DNA of 64,000 nt from a virus. Each line of letters opens with the position of its first letter. Position 1 is the stretch's first letter. Location of the stretch: positions 167,819 to 231,818 of IMG/VR virus record IMGVR_UViG_3300031933_000215, one strand, 5' to 3'. The notes beneath the pieces are model-generated. The model worked only from the letters and a program-made list of their open reading frames with translations. It ran no database searches and was not told the origin of the DNA. Made by a program: the position numbers and the translations under genes. Shown piece by piece: positions 33,975-43,842 of this stretch.

Positions 33975-36900
33975 ATGGCAGACAAACGTAAAGATCTCGC
34001 CGATGACGAGTTCGCCCTTCCTTCTTTGGATCTGGACGATCTCGACGACGGTTTTGATATACCGGACCAACCCGAAGGTCCGGTTCGTAAATTCACGGTG
34101 AACTTCAAACGTGGGTTTTTGGAGCAAACCAAAACCCGCACCATGATGCGTAACTTCCTACGGGGTGCACTGCCCGACGGGTATTCCCGGGCAATGGCGG
34201 GGGCGGAAACCGCATGGGAAGAAGGGGCGGACATCGCCCGCAGTGTCGCTGAACACGCCGACGATGACCTAGAGACCATTGCTTCGAAGACTGAGCAACT
34301 ACTGCCTAAACTGAAGCGGTTTGCGCCGAAGCGGGCGTACGACAAGATCGAGTCCCGGGTCAGCGATGCCCGGAAGGGTTTTGCCAGCCGTGACCGTCGG
34401 ACCCTGTCCCAGCTTCAAGAAGAAAGCAAGGCCAACGAAGAAGCCGAAATTCTAAGGCAAGCGTTGGAGGGACTGGACGAGTCCTACCGTGAGGAAGCTC
34501 AGACCAGTGAGCAATCCGCTCAACGTCGGTTTGAGTCTGAACGGATTGAACGGTCCATCCACGAACAAATCAAGCGTGGTCAAATCGACGGCATCAACCG
34601 TCAGTTGGGTGCCATTCGTGGATCGGTTGAGCATCAGGTTACCTACCAAGACCAGATCACGTACCGGTATCAGCGCAAGTCTCTGGAGATGCAGTACCGC
34701 AGCTATTTCGTGCTGCGTGATCTGCGGAGCTATGCCGACGCCACCAAGAAGCTGCACGAAAACGCCTACTCCGCCATTGTTCACAACACCGGCTTGCCGG
34801 ATCATGCCAAAACCACCCAAGCCGAACGGGTTCGGTTCGGGATGCAGGACCGGACGTCCAGTGCGATCAGCGGTATGATGTCTCAGACGTTGGCCGAGTA
34901 CATGGCCAACTACCTACCGCAGTTGAAAGAGAACATCAAAGACAAGGCTATCTCGGGTGTCCGTGGTGTTGGGTCTATGCTCTCAATGGGTGGTCCGCCG
35001 ATTACCTCTGAGACCATTGGTCGGATGGCCGGCAGTGAAGCGTCCGAACAGGCACAGCGTTACGCCATTCCATTCCTGTCGCGCCTGGCCCGACCGTTTA
35101 TGCGGAAGGCCAGTGATCGCATGGGTGGTTATGACCACCTGGCGAACTACGCCATGAATAACGCTGGGTCCATGATCCAGGACTACACGCAGGATCTGAA
35201 CAACACCGCCGGCTGGCGGGGTATGCTCAAGAACGCGGTACGTTCGGTTGCACCCAGTTATTTCTTGGATGACCAGATCAAGGACGGTTCCTATCAAACC
35301 ATTGACCGGGAGGCGGCGTTTAACCAGCTGACCCAGCGGTCGATTGTGGACATCATTCCTGGGTATCTGTCTCGACTGTTACACGAAACCCGAATGATGC
35401 GAACCGGTCGGGACGATTTGGACCGGGAAGTCTACGACGTTACCTCCGGTAAGTTCAGCGGCTTTAAAGAAGCCAAAGCCAACGCCCGCAAACGGGTGGT
35501 CACCGAAGTCCAGCGTCAGAACATCAACAACACCCTCGATGAGGTGATTGGCAGTTACGATGGGGACGGGGAGCTATCACCCCAAGCACAAGAAGCGTTG
35601 CGTGAACGTCTGCTCCGAGACGCGGCCCGAGGCGGGCGGTTCGATGCCCGTCAGTACGCCGAAGGTGGGTACAGTGCCGATACGGACGAAGAGACCGTAG
35701 AAGAACTGACCTCGTTCTTCAAGAATCGGTTTGAGTTTGACAGCAACGGCCGTCTGGTTCGCAGTAAGGACAACTTCGAGCGGTTGGATGCGTACTCCAA
35801 TGCGTTCTTGGAGTTGAGAAACGTCGTACCCGACCCACGGGGCGAACTGCGCCGTCTCCACGGGGCCGGCTCGCAAGAAATGCTGCGGGAACTGGGTCTG
35901 ATTGACAGCAAGCACGGGGTCGATCGGATTAACTACGACCGCATTTGGGAACTGTACCGCAGCGGTGACCCGGTTGTTGACCCGGAACCGCCTGAGATGG
36001 GTACCGGTGGTGGACCCACCACCCCACCAAACGACTCGCCGAGTTTCCGTCAAAAGCTTAACGACCGCGTAAGGAACGCGGGGGATGTCCTCAGTACACG
36101 GATCAATGAGGCTCGGGAACACGACTGGAAAGGGACGGCTCAGGCCGGTCGGGACGCGTTGAATCGTCGGGTAGATACCGTCCGGGAAAAATCAAAGGGC
36201 ATGGGTTTTAACCCCGATGTGTTCAGTAAGTTCCAACCGGTCACCGACACCTCCATGTCGTTTGTGACCAGCCAGGTCAATAAAGCAAAGGACGCTTTCA
36301 CACCCGTTGGGGATGTCTACAACGGACTGCGGGAGCAACCGTTGCTGTTGGGACGTGACCTACAGGCCGGCAATTACATTGACGTAAACACCGGTAATGT
36401 GATTCGTTCCCTGAAAGACGTTACTGGGGAGATTCGCAACCGTTCAGGCTGGGTGGTGGCCACCGCCGCCGACTTGGCCGGGGACCTGCAGGACAGTACC
36501 GGCCGGTCACTGAAGAGCAGCATGATCGCCGATGCGATGGAGCGTGGTCAAGGAATTGCCGGAAGCTTCGGACGCGGCGTACGCAGCCAGGTTCAAGACT
36601 GGGCCGCCAAAGTCAACGAGCTTAAGGACATTTACCTACCCAATCGCGAAGAGCCGTTGATGTTGGCTCGCGACATCAAGGCCGGTAAGTACTACGATGT
36701 CAACAGCGGGGAACGCATTGAAACCGCCGATGACATCACCGGGGAAGTCAAGGATGAAGACGGCAACACGGTTGTGACCCCCGAGGAGTATGAAACCGGT
36801 TTGGTGGACAACGAAGGTCGCTCTGTAAAGAGTGGTCGCGCCAAAGCGTTCATGAGTCGGTACCTGTCGATCACCACCGCCCCTGGTAAACTTCTGGGTC

Positions 36901-39900
36901 GTGTGGGTATGACGGCCGGCCGTGCGGCTGCCCGTGGTGTGGGTCGTCTGTTGAAAGGTAAGGACCGCGACGCGTATTTGCCTGGTGAAGACGAACCGCG
37001 CATTACGGTTCAAGGTCTGAAGCGCGGACAGTACTTCGATGCGGAGAGTGGCGACGCCATTACGTCGTTCGATGCCATTAAAGGTGGTGTGGTCGATGCC
37101 GACGGTAACATGATTCTCAGCGCTGAAGAGCGCCAAGAACTGGTTACAGCTGGCGGTAAGAAACACCGGGCCGCTCAAGGCATCGTACGTCGAATGATTC
37201 GGGCGGGTACCACTGGACTGGCTAAGAAGGCTGCGGGTGCTTACTGGAACTGGACCAAGAACTATTACCGGAAGCTTCCGGGTCGCTTGGCCAAACTACC
37301 CAAAGTGCCTGGAAAGATCGGGTCGTTCCTTACGGCCAAGCCCCTTCGAGATAAAGTTGGGGAGTGGCTGAACGACGATGAGGAGGAGGTTCCAGAAGAT
37401 GCGGCGAAGACACCAACGGATGGTCTGCTCAAACGCATTCTGAAAACGTTGGACAAACGCCTGCCGGACGAAGATCCGGAGAAAGGGTCGTGGCAGAGTA
37501 TCCTGGCCCGCCGGAAGAAGGAGGACAAGGAAGAAGCGGCAGAGGAGGAATCCGAAAAGCGCGAAGGCAGTCTACTCAAGCGCCTCTTCGGTGGTGTCGG
37601 TGGCCTACTGGGCGCTGGCGGTCGCTGGGACGAAGAAGAGGAGGAGGAAGAAGACGATGGCGACATCAACGCGTACGGCGAGTACAACGGGGGTGACAAG
37701 GAAGACAAGGACCGTAAGAAACGCCGGAATCGTCGGAATCGTTCGCGCAAACCCCGAGGCAAGATCGGTCGTTTGTGGCAGGGTGCTAAGAACCTCGCCA
37801 AAGGCGGTTGGGACAAAGTTAAAGGCCTGGGACGCAGCGTGGCTGGGTCGAAATGGGGTGCTCGCGCACTGAACGTCGGGAAGTCGTTCCTCGGACCCAA
37901 AGGCTGGCTGGCACGGGGTGCCATGGCCGCTGGCAGTGCCATCGCTGGCGCGATCACGGCACCTGTGGCGATCACCGCTGCGGTGGTTGGTGGTGTGGCC
38001 GTGGGCGGTTACATGTACTACAAGAAGCGCAAGCGTGCTTCCGGTGTATTCCGGGAACTGCGCCTCACGCAGTACGGTTTCTCACCCAACGGCTGGAGCA
38101 ACCCTGGCAAGGTCCTGGACATTGAGGACGTTCTGTCTCCGGGTGTGGTTCACCAGTCATCCGGTATGCCCAAACTGGAACTGAACAAAATCGACATGGA
38201 AAAACTCTTCGAAGTCTCAGGGGTTGATAAGGACGACGAAGAGGAGGTGGCGGTATTCGCTGGTTGGTTGGAACATCGTTTCAAACCGATCTTCTTAGCG
38301 TACAATCACGCGCTGGCGGAGCTGGCACCGGAAGTCACCATTCAGGAACTGGATGACAAACTGCCCAAAGAAAAGGGTATGAAGTTCTTGGATATGGTTA
38401 CGTTCAAGGATAATGAGAACAGCCCATACCTGTACATGCACGATCCGTTCGATCCCGGCGATACCGTAGGGATAGACATGGACGACATCAAGGATCGCAT
38501 CGAAGAAGTGAAGGAGGTGTACAAGGAACACGACGAGGACGGGTCGTCCACCGCTGGGAAGACAGCCGTTGCAGCGGCAACCAGTGGCGCGTCGGCCAAT
38601 GCCAGACGGCGCGTCAGAGACCGAGCAACACAGACGGCGAACCGCCAAAACGGCCTCAGTGGAATCAACCCCGAGGACATCAAGCCGTACCAGTTCAATC
38701 GTGGTCGCGGTGGTGCCAATCGGGCCGTTGCGGCTGCTGGCGGCGGTGTGGTTACCATTGCTTCTACTACCGGCAGTGGGCCCGCCGGGTTCGGTAAGCC
38801 CAGTGGGATGCAAAGTCAAACCACCGACATTGCCATCACTCCACTTCAGGCCCTACGTCTACGGGCGTACGGGTTTGGCTCGGATCTGGACCAACCCACC
38901 GCCGAAGCGTTGCTGGCACTGGAAGACCGAGTATTTGACGGTGTGACGGTGCAGCGCAGTGGTAATGGTTCACGCATGTCGTTCAGTTTGAAACCACGCG
39001 AACTGTTTGATTGGTGGCAAGAGCATTACCCGAATGTGCCGGTGGTCTCCGGTCACGAAGGGCCGTTCCGATTCGGTGTCTGGTTACAGAAGAAGATGGG
39101 ACAAGTGGTGAAAGAGTATGTCCAAGGGGTCCTACAAACAGGCACCACCGAAAACTACGCCACGGCGGAGTTGGACATGACCATGGACCAGAAGCTTCAG
39201 GTCGCCACTCGAATCGTGAACATGCGGGTCATTCGGGGTAGCGGTACCGACCGCTACACGCAAAACATCTGGCAAACCCACGATTACATTCAGGCAGAAG
39301 AACCGGATTGGCAAGAGGTCGCTAAACTGGCCGAGGTCGATTACGAGTTCATGAAACGTGTCGCTAAGGAGGTGAAAGAGAAGCCACAAGCAAAAGCCGC
39401 TGAAGCTACTCAAAGTCAAGCCAACGATACCAGTCGTCAACAAAAGCCCCGGGACATCCATGGGCAACCGACCGGTATTGGTACGCGTCCAAACCCAACC
39501 CAGCGTGGTGGGGGCGGTCGTCCGTCATGGACCTCAGACGGCGGACCCATGTGGCAGCAGTACATGCCCAAGGGTCAGGTACAGATGAAAGGAAATGTGT
39601 TTGACGGGTTCACCAAAGGCAACGGCGGGGTGTGGGAGACCATCCCAATGCCTCGCAGTAATAAGTCCATGGAAGCGGCGATTCCGACACTGAGTGCGGT
39701 TGCCCAAATGACGGGTGTCGATCTTGGTATTTTGGTCACGTTCGTGTCCATCGAGTCGGCGTTCGATTATCTGGTCACGGCCCCAACGTCCAGTGCGACA
39801 GGGTGGTTCCAGTTCATCAACGCGACTTGGGATCAGATGCTGAACGAGCACGGAAGTAAGTACCAATTGCCAGCCGACGACGGCCAGCGGTCGCTTCGTA

Positions 39901-40823
39901 AGGACCCGCGTGCCAACGCCCTGATGGGGGCGGAGTTCTTGAAAGGAAACTACAACTTCATCGTTGAGGAACTGGGTCGTCGACCCAGTGACACCGATCT
40001 GTACCTGGCTCATTTCCTGGGTGCGGCCGGTGCGGTTAAGTTCCTCAAACAGGACACCAACGCGATTGCATCGCAGGTGTTCCCTGCCGCTGCCAAAGCG
40101 AACAAGTCGATCTTCATCCTACCCAGTGGACGAGCCCGGACCATCGGGGAAGTCTATCAGGTCATGGACGAGAAGGTGGCCAAGCATCGCCATGGTTTCG
40201 GTGGGCGTGACAGTGGACAACACACCGCCAACGATGAACAGTACTCCCCCGCTCAACCTCAGGTCGCCAATGGGGACATGATTCAGGTGAACGGTGCGGA
40301 CATGCCAACGGCGTATAAACACAAGTCTCAGGTGGGTCGCCCGCCGGGACAAGCGCCAATCAGCATGGCCCAACGTGCCAGTTCGACCGTGAATCCTGTG
40401 AACCAAACCAGCGCCTCGCCCGGTATGTCCATGGGTCAAGGACGACCACCGACTGGTGCACCCGGCGCGTCCGGTGTGCCGAATACCCCGCAGGAAGATC
40501 CGGTGATTCAACATCAGGCTGAACAGCGTCGTCAGGCGCTGGCGGCCGATCGACGTCAGCAAGTCCAAAACGCCCAAACGGCGAACTACTCGAAAGAGAT
40601 GGGCATGGTGATGGAGAAACAGTTGAAGATCCAAGAATCCATGCGGGATTACCTGAAAGAAATTGCGGGTAATATAGCCGGCGCCAAAGTGGATGAGGCG
40701 AGCACCTCAAGCAGTGGTGGGACTGGACAGGAAAGACCGTCCAATGATACGAGTAAACCAACACGCCCGCCTCAAGGGCCAGGATCTCGTAGCACGCCAC
40801 TACCGGTGAACCTGAAAGAGTAA
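33975..40823 (+). CDS. Giant tail protein with lytic transglycosylase domain (phiKZ gp181-like)
   Basis: This 2282-residue protein has a hydrophilic N-terminal half; three tandem repeats of about 65 residues at about 781-850, 885-955 and 999-1065; a low-complexity stretch at about 1180-1290; a hydrophobic segment (SAIAGAITAPVAITAAVVGG, about 1315-1335) flanked by basic residues; and an SLT domain at about 1895-2065: IPTLSAVAQMTGVDLGILVTF, SIESAF (catalytic Glu about 1926), SATGWFQFINATWDQML and YLAHFLGAAGAVKFL. In phiKZ a protein of this size and domain order is part of the tail and digests peptidoglycan during entry. It sits next to the polymerase genes, as there. Start: ATG with GAGG 8 bases upstream. 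Confidence 0.85.
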   Translation: MADKRKDLADDEFALPSLDLDDLDDGFDIPDQPEGPVRKFTVNFKRGFLEQTKTRTMMRNFLRGALPDGYSRAMAGAETAWEEGADIARSVAEHADDDLETIASKTEQLLPKLKRFAPKRAYDKIESRVSDARKGFASRDRRTLSQLQEESKANEEAEILRQALEGLDESYREEAQTSEQSAQRRFESERIERSIHEQIKRGQIDGINRQLGAIRGSVEHQVTYQDQITYRYQRKSLEMQYRSYFVLRDLRSYADATKKLHENAYSAIVHNTGLPDHAKTTQAERVRFGMQDRTSSAISGMMSQTLAEYMANYLPQLKENIKDKAISGVRGVGSMLSMGGPPITSETIGRMAGSEASEQAQRYAIPFLSRLARPFMRKASDRMGGYDHLANYAMNNAGSMIQDYTQDLNNTAGWRGMLKNAVRSVAPSYFLDDQIKDGSYQTIDREAAFNQLTQRSIVDIIPGYLSRLLHETRMMRTGRDDLDREVYDVTSGKFSGFKEAKANARKRVVTEVQRQNINNTLDEVIGSYDGDGELSPQAQEALRERLLRDAARGGRFDARQYAEGGYSADTDEETVEELTSFFKNRFEFDSNGRLVRSKDNFERLDAYSNAFLELRNVVPDPRGELRRLHGAGSQEMLRELGLIDSKHGVDRINYDRIWELYRSGDPVVDPEPPEMGTGGGPTTPPNDSPSFRQKLNDRVRNAGDVLSTRINEAREHDWKGTAQAGRDALNRRVDTVREKSKGMGFNPDVFSKFQPVTDTSMSFVTSQVNKAKDAFTPVGDVYNGLREQPLLLGRDLQAGNYIDVNTGNVIRSLKDVTGEIRNRSGWVVATAADLAGDLQDSTGRSLKSSMIADAMERGQGIAGSFGRGVRSQVQDWAAKVNELKDIYLPNREEPLMLARDIKAGKYYDVNSGERIETADDITGEVKDEDGNTVVTPEEYETGLVDNEGRSVKSGRAKAFMSRYLSITTAPGKLLGRVGMTAGRAAARGVGRLLKGKDRDAYLPGEDEPRITVQGLKRGQYFDAESGDAITSFDAIKGGVVDADGNMILSAEERQELVTAGGKKHRAAQGIVRRMIRAGTTGLAKKAAGAYWNWTKNYYRKLPGRLAKLPKVPGKIGSFLTAKPLRDKVGEWLNDDEEEVPEDAAKTPTDGLLKRILKTLDKRLPDEDPEKGSWQSILARRKKEDKEEAAEEESEKREGSLLKRLFGGVGGLLGAGGRWDEEEEEEEDDGDINAYGEYNGGDKEDKDRKKRRNRRNRSRKPRGKIGRLWQGAKNLAKGGWDKVKGLGRSVAGSKWGARALNVGKSFLGPKGWLARGAMAAGSAIAGAITAPVAITAAVVGGVAVGGYMYYKKRKRASGVFRELRLTQYGFSPNGWSNPGKVLDIEDVLSPGVVHQSSGMPKLELNKIDMEKLFEVSGVDKDDEEEVAVFAGWLEHRFKPIFLAYNHALAELAPEVTIQELDDKLPKEKGMKFLDMVTFKDNENSPYLYMHDPFDPGDTVGIDMDDIKDRIEEVKEVYKEHDEDGSSTAGKTAVAAATSGASANARRRVRDRATQTANRQNGLSGINPEDIKPYQFNRGRGGANRAVAAAGGGVVTIASTTGSGPAGFGKPSGMQSQTTDIAITPLQALRLRAYGFGSDLDQPTAEALLALEDRVFDGVTVQRSGNGSRMSFSLKPRELFDWWQEHYPNVPVVSGHEGPFRFGVWLQKKMGQVVKEYVQGVLQTGTTENYATAELDMTMDQKLQVATRIVNMRVIRGSGTDRYTQNIWQTHDYIQAEEPDWQEVAKLAEVDYEFMKRVAKEVKEKPQAKAAEATQSQANDTSRQQKPRDIHGQPTGIGTRPNPTQRGGGGRPSWTSDGGPMWQQYMPKGQVQMKGNVFDGFTKGNGGVWETIPMPRSNKSMEAAIPTLSAVAQMTGVDLGILVTFVSIESAFDYLVTAPTSSATGWFQFINATWDQMLNEHGSKYQLPADDGQRSLRKDPRANALMGAEFLKGNYNFIVEELGRRPSDTDLYLAHFLGAAGAVKFLKQDTNAIASQVFPAAAKANKSIFILPSGRARTIGEVYQVMDEKVAKHRHGFGGRDSGQHTANDEQYSPAQPQVANGDMIQVNGADMPTAYKHKSQVGRPPGQAPISMAQRASSTVNPVNQTSASPGMSMGQGRPPTGAPGASGVPNTPQEDPVIQHQAEQRRQALAADRRQQVQNAQTANYSKEMGMVMEKQLKIQESMRDYLKEIAGNIAGAKVDEASTSSSGGTGQERPSNDTSKPTRPPQGPGSRSTPLPVNLKE
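36315..37173 (+). repeat. Three tandem protein repeats within the giant tail gene
   Basis: Three coding repeats share the pattern (E/D)(E/Q)P.(L/I)...D(L/I).(A/R)G.Y.D...G: first QPLLLGRDLQAGNYIDVNTG, then EPLMLARDIKAGKYYDVNSG, then EPRITVQGLKRGQYFDAESG. Each continues with a strand containing G(E/G)(I/V) and a VV or MI core, followed by 35-50 residues of linker. They are recognisable only at protein level. Confidence 0.75.
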
Positions 40824-40834
40824 TCAACCCTGTT

Positions 40835-40859
40835 GGTCCCCGGCAATGCGCCGGGGACC
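40835..40859 (+). terminator. Hairpin between tail genes
   Basis: A 10-bp stem (GGTCCCCGGC/GCCGGGGACC) followed by TTTTATCC stands between the giant tail gene and the next gene. It may be an attenuating terminator because the following gene starts 19 bases later on the same strand without an obvious promoter. Confidence 0.7.
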
Positions 40860-40877
40860 TTTTATCCGGAGGTAAGA

Positions 40878-42884
40878 ATGGCGAATTTGAACCGTAACAG
40901 CTTATGGCTCCGCCATGCCTTCCTGCTGCCGACCAGTGAAGACATGTTGTCCTACGGGAGCAGAACCAAACGACGGTATGCCACGTCGGCGGCTTTTAAG
41001 TTTACCAACACTACGCTGGGTGGTAACTGGGCTATCAACAACCCACCCCAGTTCACCAGGTACGCTGATATCCGGCAACCTGGAAAGGGACGTACGGAAG
41101 CCGAACGCTCTCAGGGCATGGGTCGGTATTACAGCGAAGCCATTGATGATCCGAAACAGATCATCCATATGAGTTTTGGGGTCCCGCAGTTCTCCAGTTG
41201 GACCAGTTTCTTCACCAACTTCTACGACCGTAACGCGGCCTTGCTGGCCAACACCGGTCGGGTGTCTGGGCTTTGGTACAACGCCGGTTTTGTCGGGGGA
41301 TTCGTGGTAACGCTCCCACTGCAACCGTTCATCATGGGTGTTTCCGCCGTAAAACGAGTGTACGACTTCTTGGCAAAGAACCAGCCCAGTAAGTGGTACT
41401 ACTTCAAACCGACCATGCACGCGTACTGGTCAGCGGTAAATACCATCGCCAACGAAATGGCCATTGGGTTGGGACTGACACCCCGTGTCTTGGCACCCAC
41501 CCAGCTCGATTACAGTAACGATGGTAAAGCACCGAAGAAAGACCCGGGTCAAACCGTGGATGAGGATTTGCTGAAAAAGATCCACACGATGTTTCCGGAC
41601 ATTTTTCGTGAAGAGGGTGGTATCGATGTGATGTCCTTGGCCACTCGTACCCAGCGGATGTCGGACAACTCCCAACTAGCATTGGAACGTATGCAGGAAC
41701 AAGCTCGGAGCAACCAGGAACTCCGGGACAACTTTAGTAAGTACGTAGCGGAGAAAGAAACCGACCCCAACCCAGACATCTCTACCCAGAAGTACTTTGA
41801 AGAGTACCTTAAATCAGAGGCTGGTAAGGTAGCCGCTGAGGGCGCCACCACCGAGTCCATCAGCACGTGGGGCGACACGTCCTTCAAAGGACTGTATGAA
41901 TTCATGCGGGCACACCAACGGGACGGAAGTCAGTTTGCCAGTTTCCGGGTGAACCACAACGGGTCCATGTCCGAGTCGTTCAACAACTCGACGCGGGATT
42001 CCGAGGTGGCCCAGACACTGAACAGCAAAGTCGCCCAAGGTCGGCAGGCGAGCATGTCATTCATGGGTGGTAACATCACTGACATGTTCGGGGAGGCCAT
42101 GAACTACGTCCAGAGTTTTGTGGCTGGGGCGTTGGACAGTGTCAATTTGGGCGGCTTGGCCACGCTCACAGGCACAGCGTTCTTTGATATCCCAAAAATG
42201 TGGGATAGTTCCACGGCACAACTCCCACGGGCAGAATACACCGTCCCACTCCCGTCACCGTATGGGAACAAGTTGTCGCGGTTTATCAACATGTACGTAC
42301 CAATCGCCATGTTGTTAGCAGGCGGTCTCCCACGGTCGGCAGGGCGGAGTTCGTACACCAGTCCGTTCATCTGCCAGATCTTTCACCAAGGTCGGGTACA
42401 ATGTCAGCTCGGGATGATCGAATCCATCACCCTGACCCGGGGTACGGGTAACGTGGGCTGGAATGCTGATCACGACATGTTGGGGGCAGAACTGACCTTC
42501 TCGGTGGTGGACCTGTCCAGCATTATGCACATCCCAATTAAAAGCGGGTTTACCACAGGGAACTGGACCAAGGACCTGGCCTCGGCCGGTACCACTTTGG
42601 TCGCTGAGGGTCTCGGTGGGGACACCGCCGCCGGGCTGGCTCAAGCGGCAACCAACAGCCAGGTTTGGGACGAGCAGAGCTTGTTCTCCGATTATATGGC
42701 AGTGCTCACGTCGTTGCCGGTCTCAGACACCTACTATGTCAAGAACCGGCTGAACCTGAACATGACCCGAGCACTGCAAGGGTTTAAGAACTGGCGCTCG
42801 CCGAGTAACTTCTTGTCAATGACCATGGACACGGCTCCGGTCCGGGCGATCTCCGCGTTTGCCCAGACCAGTAACCGGTTCTAG
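40878..42884 (+). CDS. Virion structural protein next to the tail transglycosylase
   Basis: This 668-residue protein has mixed hydrophobic and polar stretches (AGFVGGFVVTLPLQPFIMGV around 138-157 could be membrane-interacting). It contains PKMWDSSTAQLPRAEYTVPL and a C-terminal beta-rich domain (FICQIFHQGRVQCQLGMIES, then ELTFSVVDLSSIMHIPI). In phiKZ-like phages the gene after the giant tail protein also encodes a virion protein. The ATG at 40878, right after CCGGAGGTAAG, is preferred over the GTG at 40833. Confidence 0.55.
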   Translation: MANLNRNSLWLRHAFLLPTSEDMLSYGSRTKRRYATSAAFKFTNTTLGGNWAINNPPQFTRYADIRQPGKGRTEAERSQGMGRYYSEAIDDPKQIIHMSFGVPQFSSWTSFFTNFYDRNAALLANTGRVSGLWYNAGFVGGFVVTLPLQPFIMGVSAVKRVYDFLAKNQPSKWYYFKPTMHAYWSAVNTIANEMAIGLGLTPRVLAPTQLDYSNDGKAPKKDPGQTVDEDLLKKIHTMFPDIFREEGGIDVMSLATRTQRMSDNSQLALERMQEQARSNQELRDNFSKYVAEKETDPNPDISTQKYFEEYLKSEAGKVAAEGATTESISTWGDTSFKGLYEFMRAHQRDGSQFASFRVNHNGSMSESFNNSTRDSEVAQTLNSKVAQGRQASMSFMGGNITDMFGEAMNYVQSFVAGALDSVNLGGLATLTGTAFFDIPKMWDSSTAQLPRAEYTVPLPSPYGNKLSRFINMYVPIAMLLAGGLPRSAGRSSYTSPFICQIFHQGRVQCQLGMIESITLTRGTGNVGWNADHDMLGAELTFSVVDLSSIMHIPIKSGFTTGNWTKDLASAGTTLVAEGLGGDTAAGLAQAATNSQVWDEQSLFSDYMAVLTSLPVSDTYYVKNRLNLNMTRALQGFKNWRSPSNFLSMTMDTAPVRAISAFAQTSNRF

Positions 42885-42921
42885 CAACCCATTCACCCAT
42901 CACTCCTTAAAGGAACCTTCT

Positions 42922-43161
42922 ATGAAAACAGTCGTTATCAAAATGGTTCTCAAGGCCGCTCTTTACTTTCTGTTGCAGAACAGTCGCGTGCGTGACGTTC
43001 TCGCCTTTGTAAAGGAAGCCGAAGAAGAACTGAACAACCCGTTTGCCCGTCGGGGTCACGTCTACCGTCGTCTCAAAGAAACGGAAGGCGAGAGTAAACC
43101 GAAGAACGAACTCAACCTCGCCGTCGAGCTGGGCGTGGGTTTGTATCGGTTGATGAAATAA
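42922..43161 (+). CDS. Small hypothetical protein
   Basis: This 79-residue basic helical protein (VIKMVLKAALYFLLQNSRVRD with hydrophobic character, then a charged EEELNNPFARRGHVYRRLKE region) starts 37 bases after the structural gene. AAAGGAACC precedes the ATG. It ends shortly before a terminator. Function unknown. Confidence 0.45.
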   Translation: MKTVVIKMVLKAALYFLLQNSRVRDVLAFVKEAEEELNNPFARRGHVYRRLKETEGESKPKNELNLAVELGVGLYRLMK

Positions 43162-43175
43162 CGCCGACGCAGACT

Positions 43176-43195
43176 GTGGGGCCTTCGGGCCCCAC
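43176..43195 (+). terminator. Hairpin terminator
   Basis: GTGGGGCC-TTCG-GGCCCCAC, an 8-bp stem with a TTCG loop, is followed by CTTTATGTCG. It closes the 34-43 kb tail operon. Confidence 0.85.
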
Positions 43196-43224
43196 CTTTA
43201 TGTCGATTCTACCGGTCTTGAGAT

Positions 43225-43240
43225 CTATATCACCACTGTG
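43225..43240 (+). promoter_or_regulatory. CTATATCAC-type promoter-like motif
   Basis: CTATATCACCACTGTG, fitting CTATATCAC-N4-GTG with a CAC/GTG dyad, lies between a terminator and the gene at 43342. Confidence 0.55.
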
Positions 43241-43341
43241 CATTGCCGCTGTAATAAACTACTTATACGGCAGCAACTATGAGGCGGTACACGCCTCGAC
43301 TCATGAGTCTAAACCAACTGCAAAAAAGAGAGAACCGTAAC

Positions 43342-43758
43342 ATGGCACTTAAGACCGAAAAATCCGTCGAGAAGTTTGGCATCTCCGACAAGATGAAGTT
43401 CGACGAAAAATCAGGTGTGATCAGCCTGCCGAAGAACTTCTACGAGAAGACGCTCGAAGACGGTGAGGTGGGTCTGACTCTGGACGAAGTGAAGAAGCTC
43501 CAGAAGCATGACAGTGAAGTGCTGGCAGCCACCACGTTGGCGGCCGGTCAGGTAGCCGCTGAGAAGTTCGAGTCCCATCCCGAACTGAAAGAAATCTCGG
43601 TGAACTACAACCACGGCCAGAACACCTCCTGGGCACACTTCGAGCGCGAGAGCACCACGCCGGTGCGTAACGTTGTTGAAGTCAAAGGCCTCGACGGTGG
43701 TGAGATGGGTAAAGTCCATCGTCATCTGAAAGGACTGTTCGACGACATCAACAGTTAA
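43342..43758 (+). CDS. Hypothetical protein, probably early
   Basis: This 138-residue soluble protein has an ordered N-terminal part with a MALKTEKSVEKFGISDKMKF start and a segment AATTLAAGQVAAEKFESHPE, then a beta-rich C-terminus (EISVNYNHGQNTSWAHFERE). It lies between promoter-like and terminator sequences as a single-gene unit, and the upstream motif suggests early expression. The ATG at 43342 follows GAGAGAACCGTAAC. Function unknown. Confidence 0.45.
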   Translation: MALKTEKSVEKFGISDKMKFDEKSGVISLPKNFYEKTLEDGEVGLTLDEVKKLQKHDSEVLAATTLAAGQVAAEKFESHPELKEISVNYNHGQNTSWAHFERESTTPVRNVVEVKGLDGGEMGKVHRHLKGLFDDINS

Positions 43759-43779
43759 TCAACTGTTCGCGGACAAAGA

Positions 43780-43801
43780 GGCGGCCCTTCATTGGGTCGC
43801 C
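43780..43801 (+). terminator. Hairpin terminator
   Basis: GGCGGCCC/GGGTCGCC, 8 bp with one G.U, is followed by TTTATCC. It lies between the hypothetical gene and thymidylate kinase. Confidence 0.75.
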
Positions 43802-43842
43802 TTTATCCACATTCTTCTTTTTCATTTGTTTAAGGATTACCC

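Noticed and set aside
33966-33980. TTATATCAT before the giant tail gene as another copy of the early motif.
   Set aside because: It contains the start codon itself and lacks the leading C and CAC-N4-GTG part.
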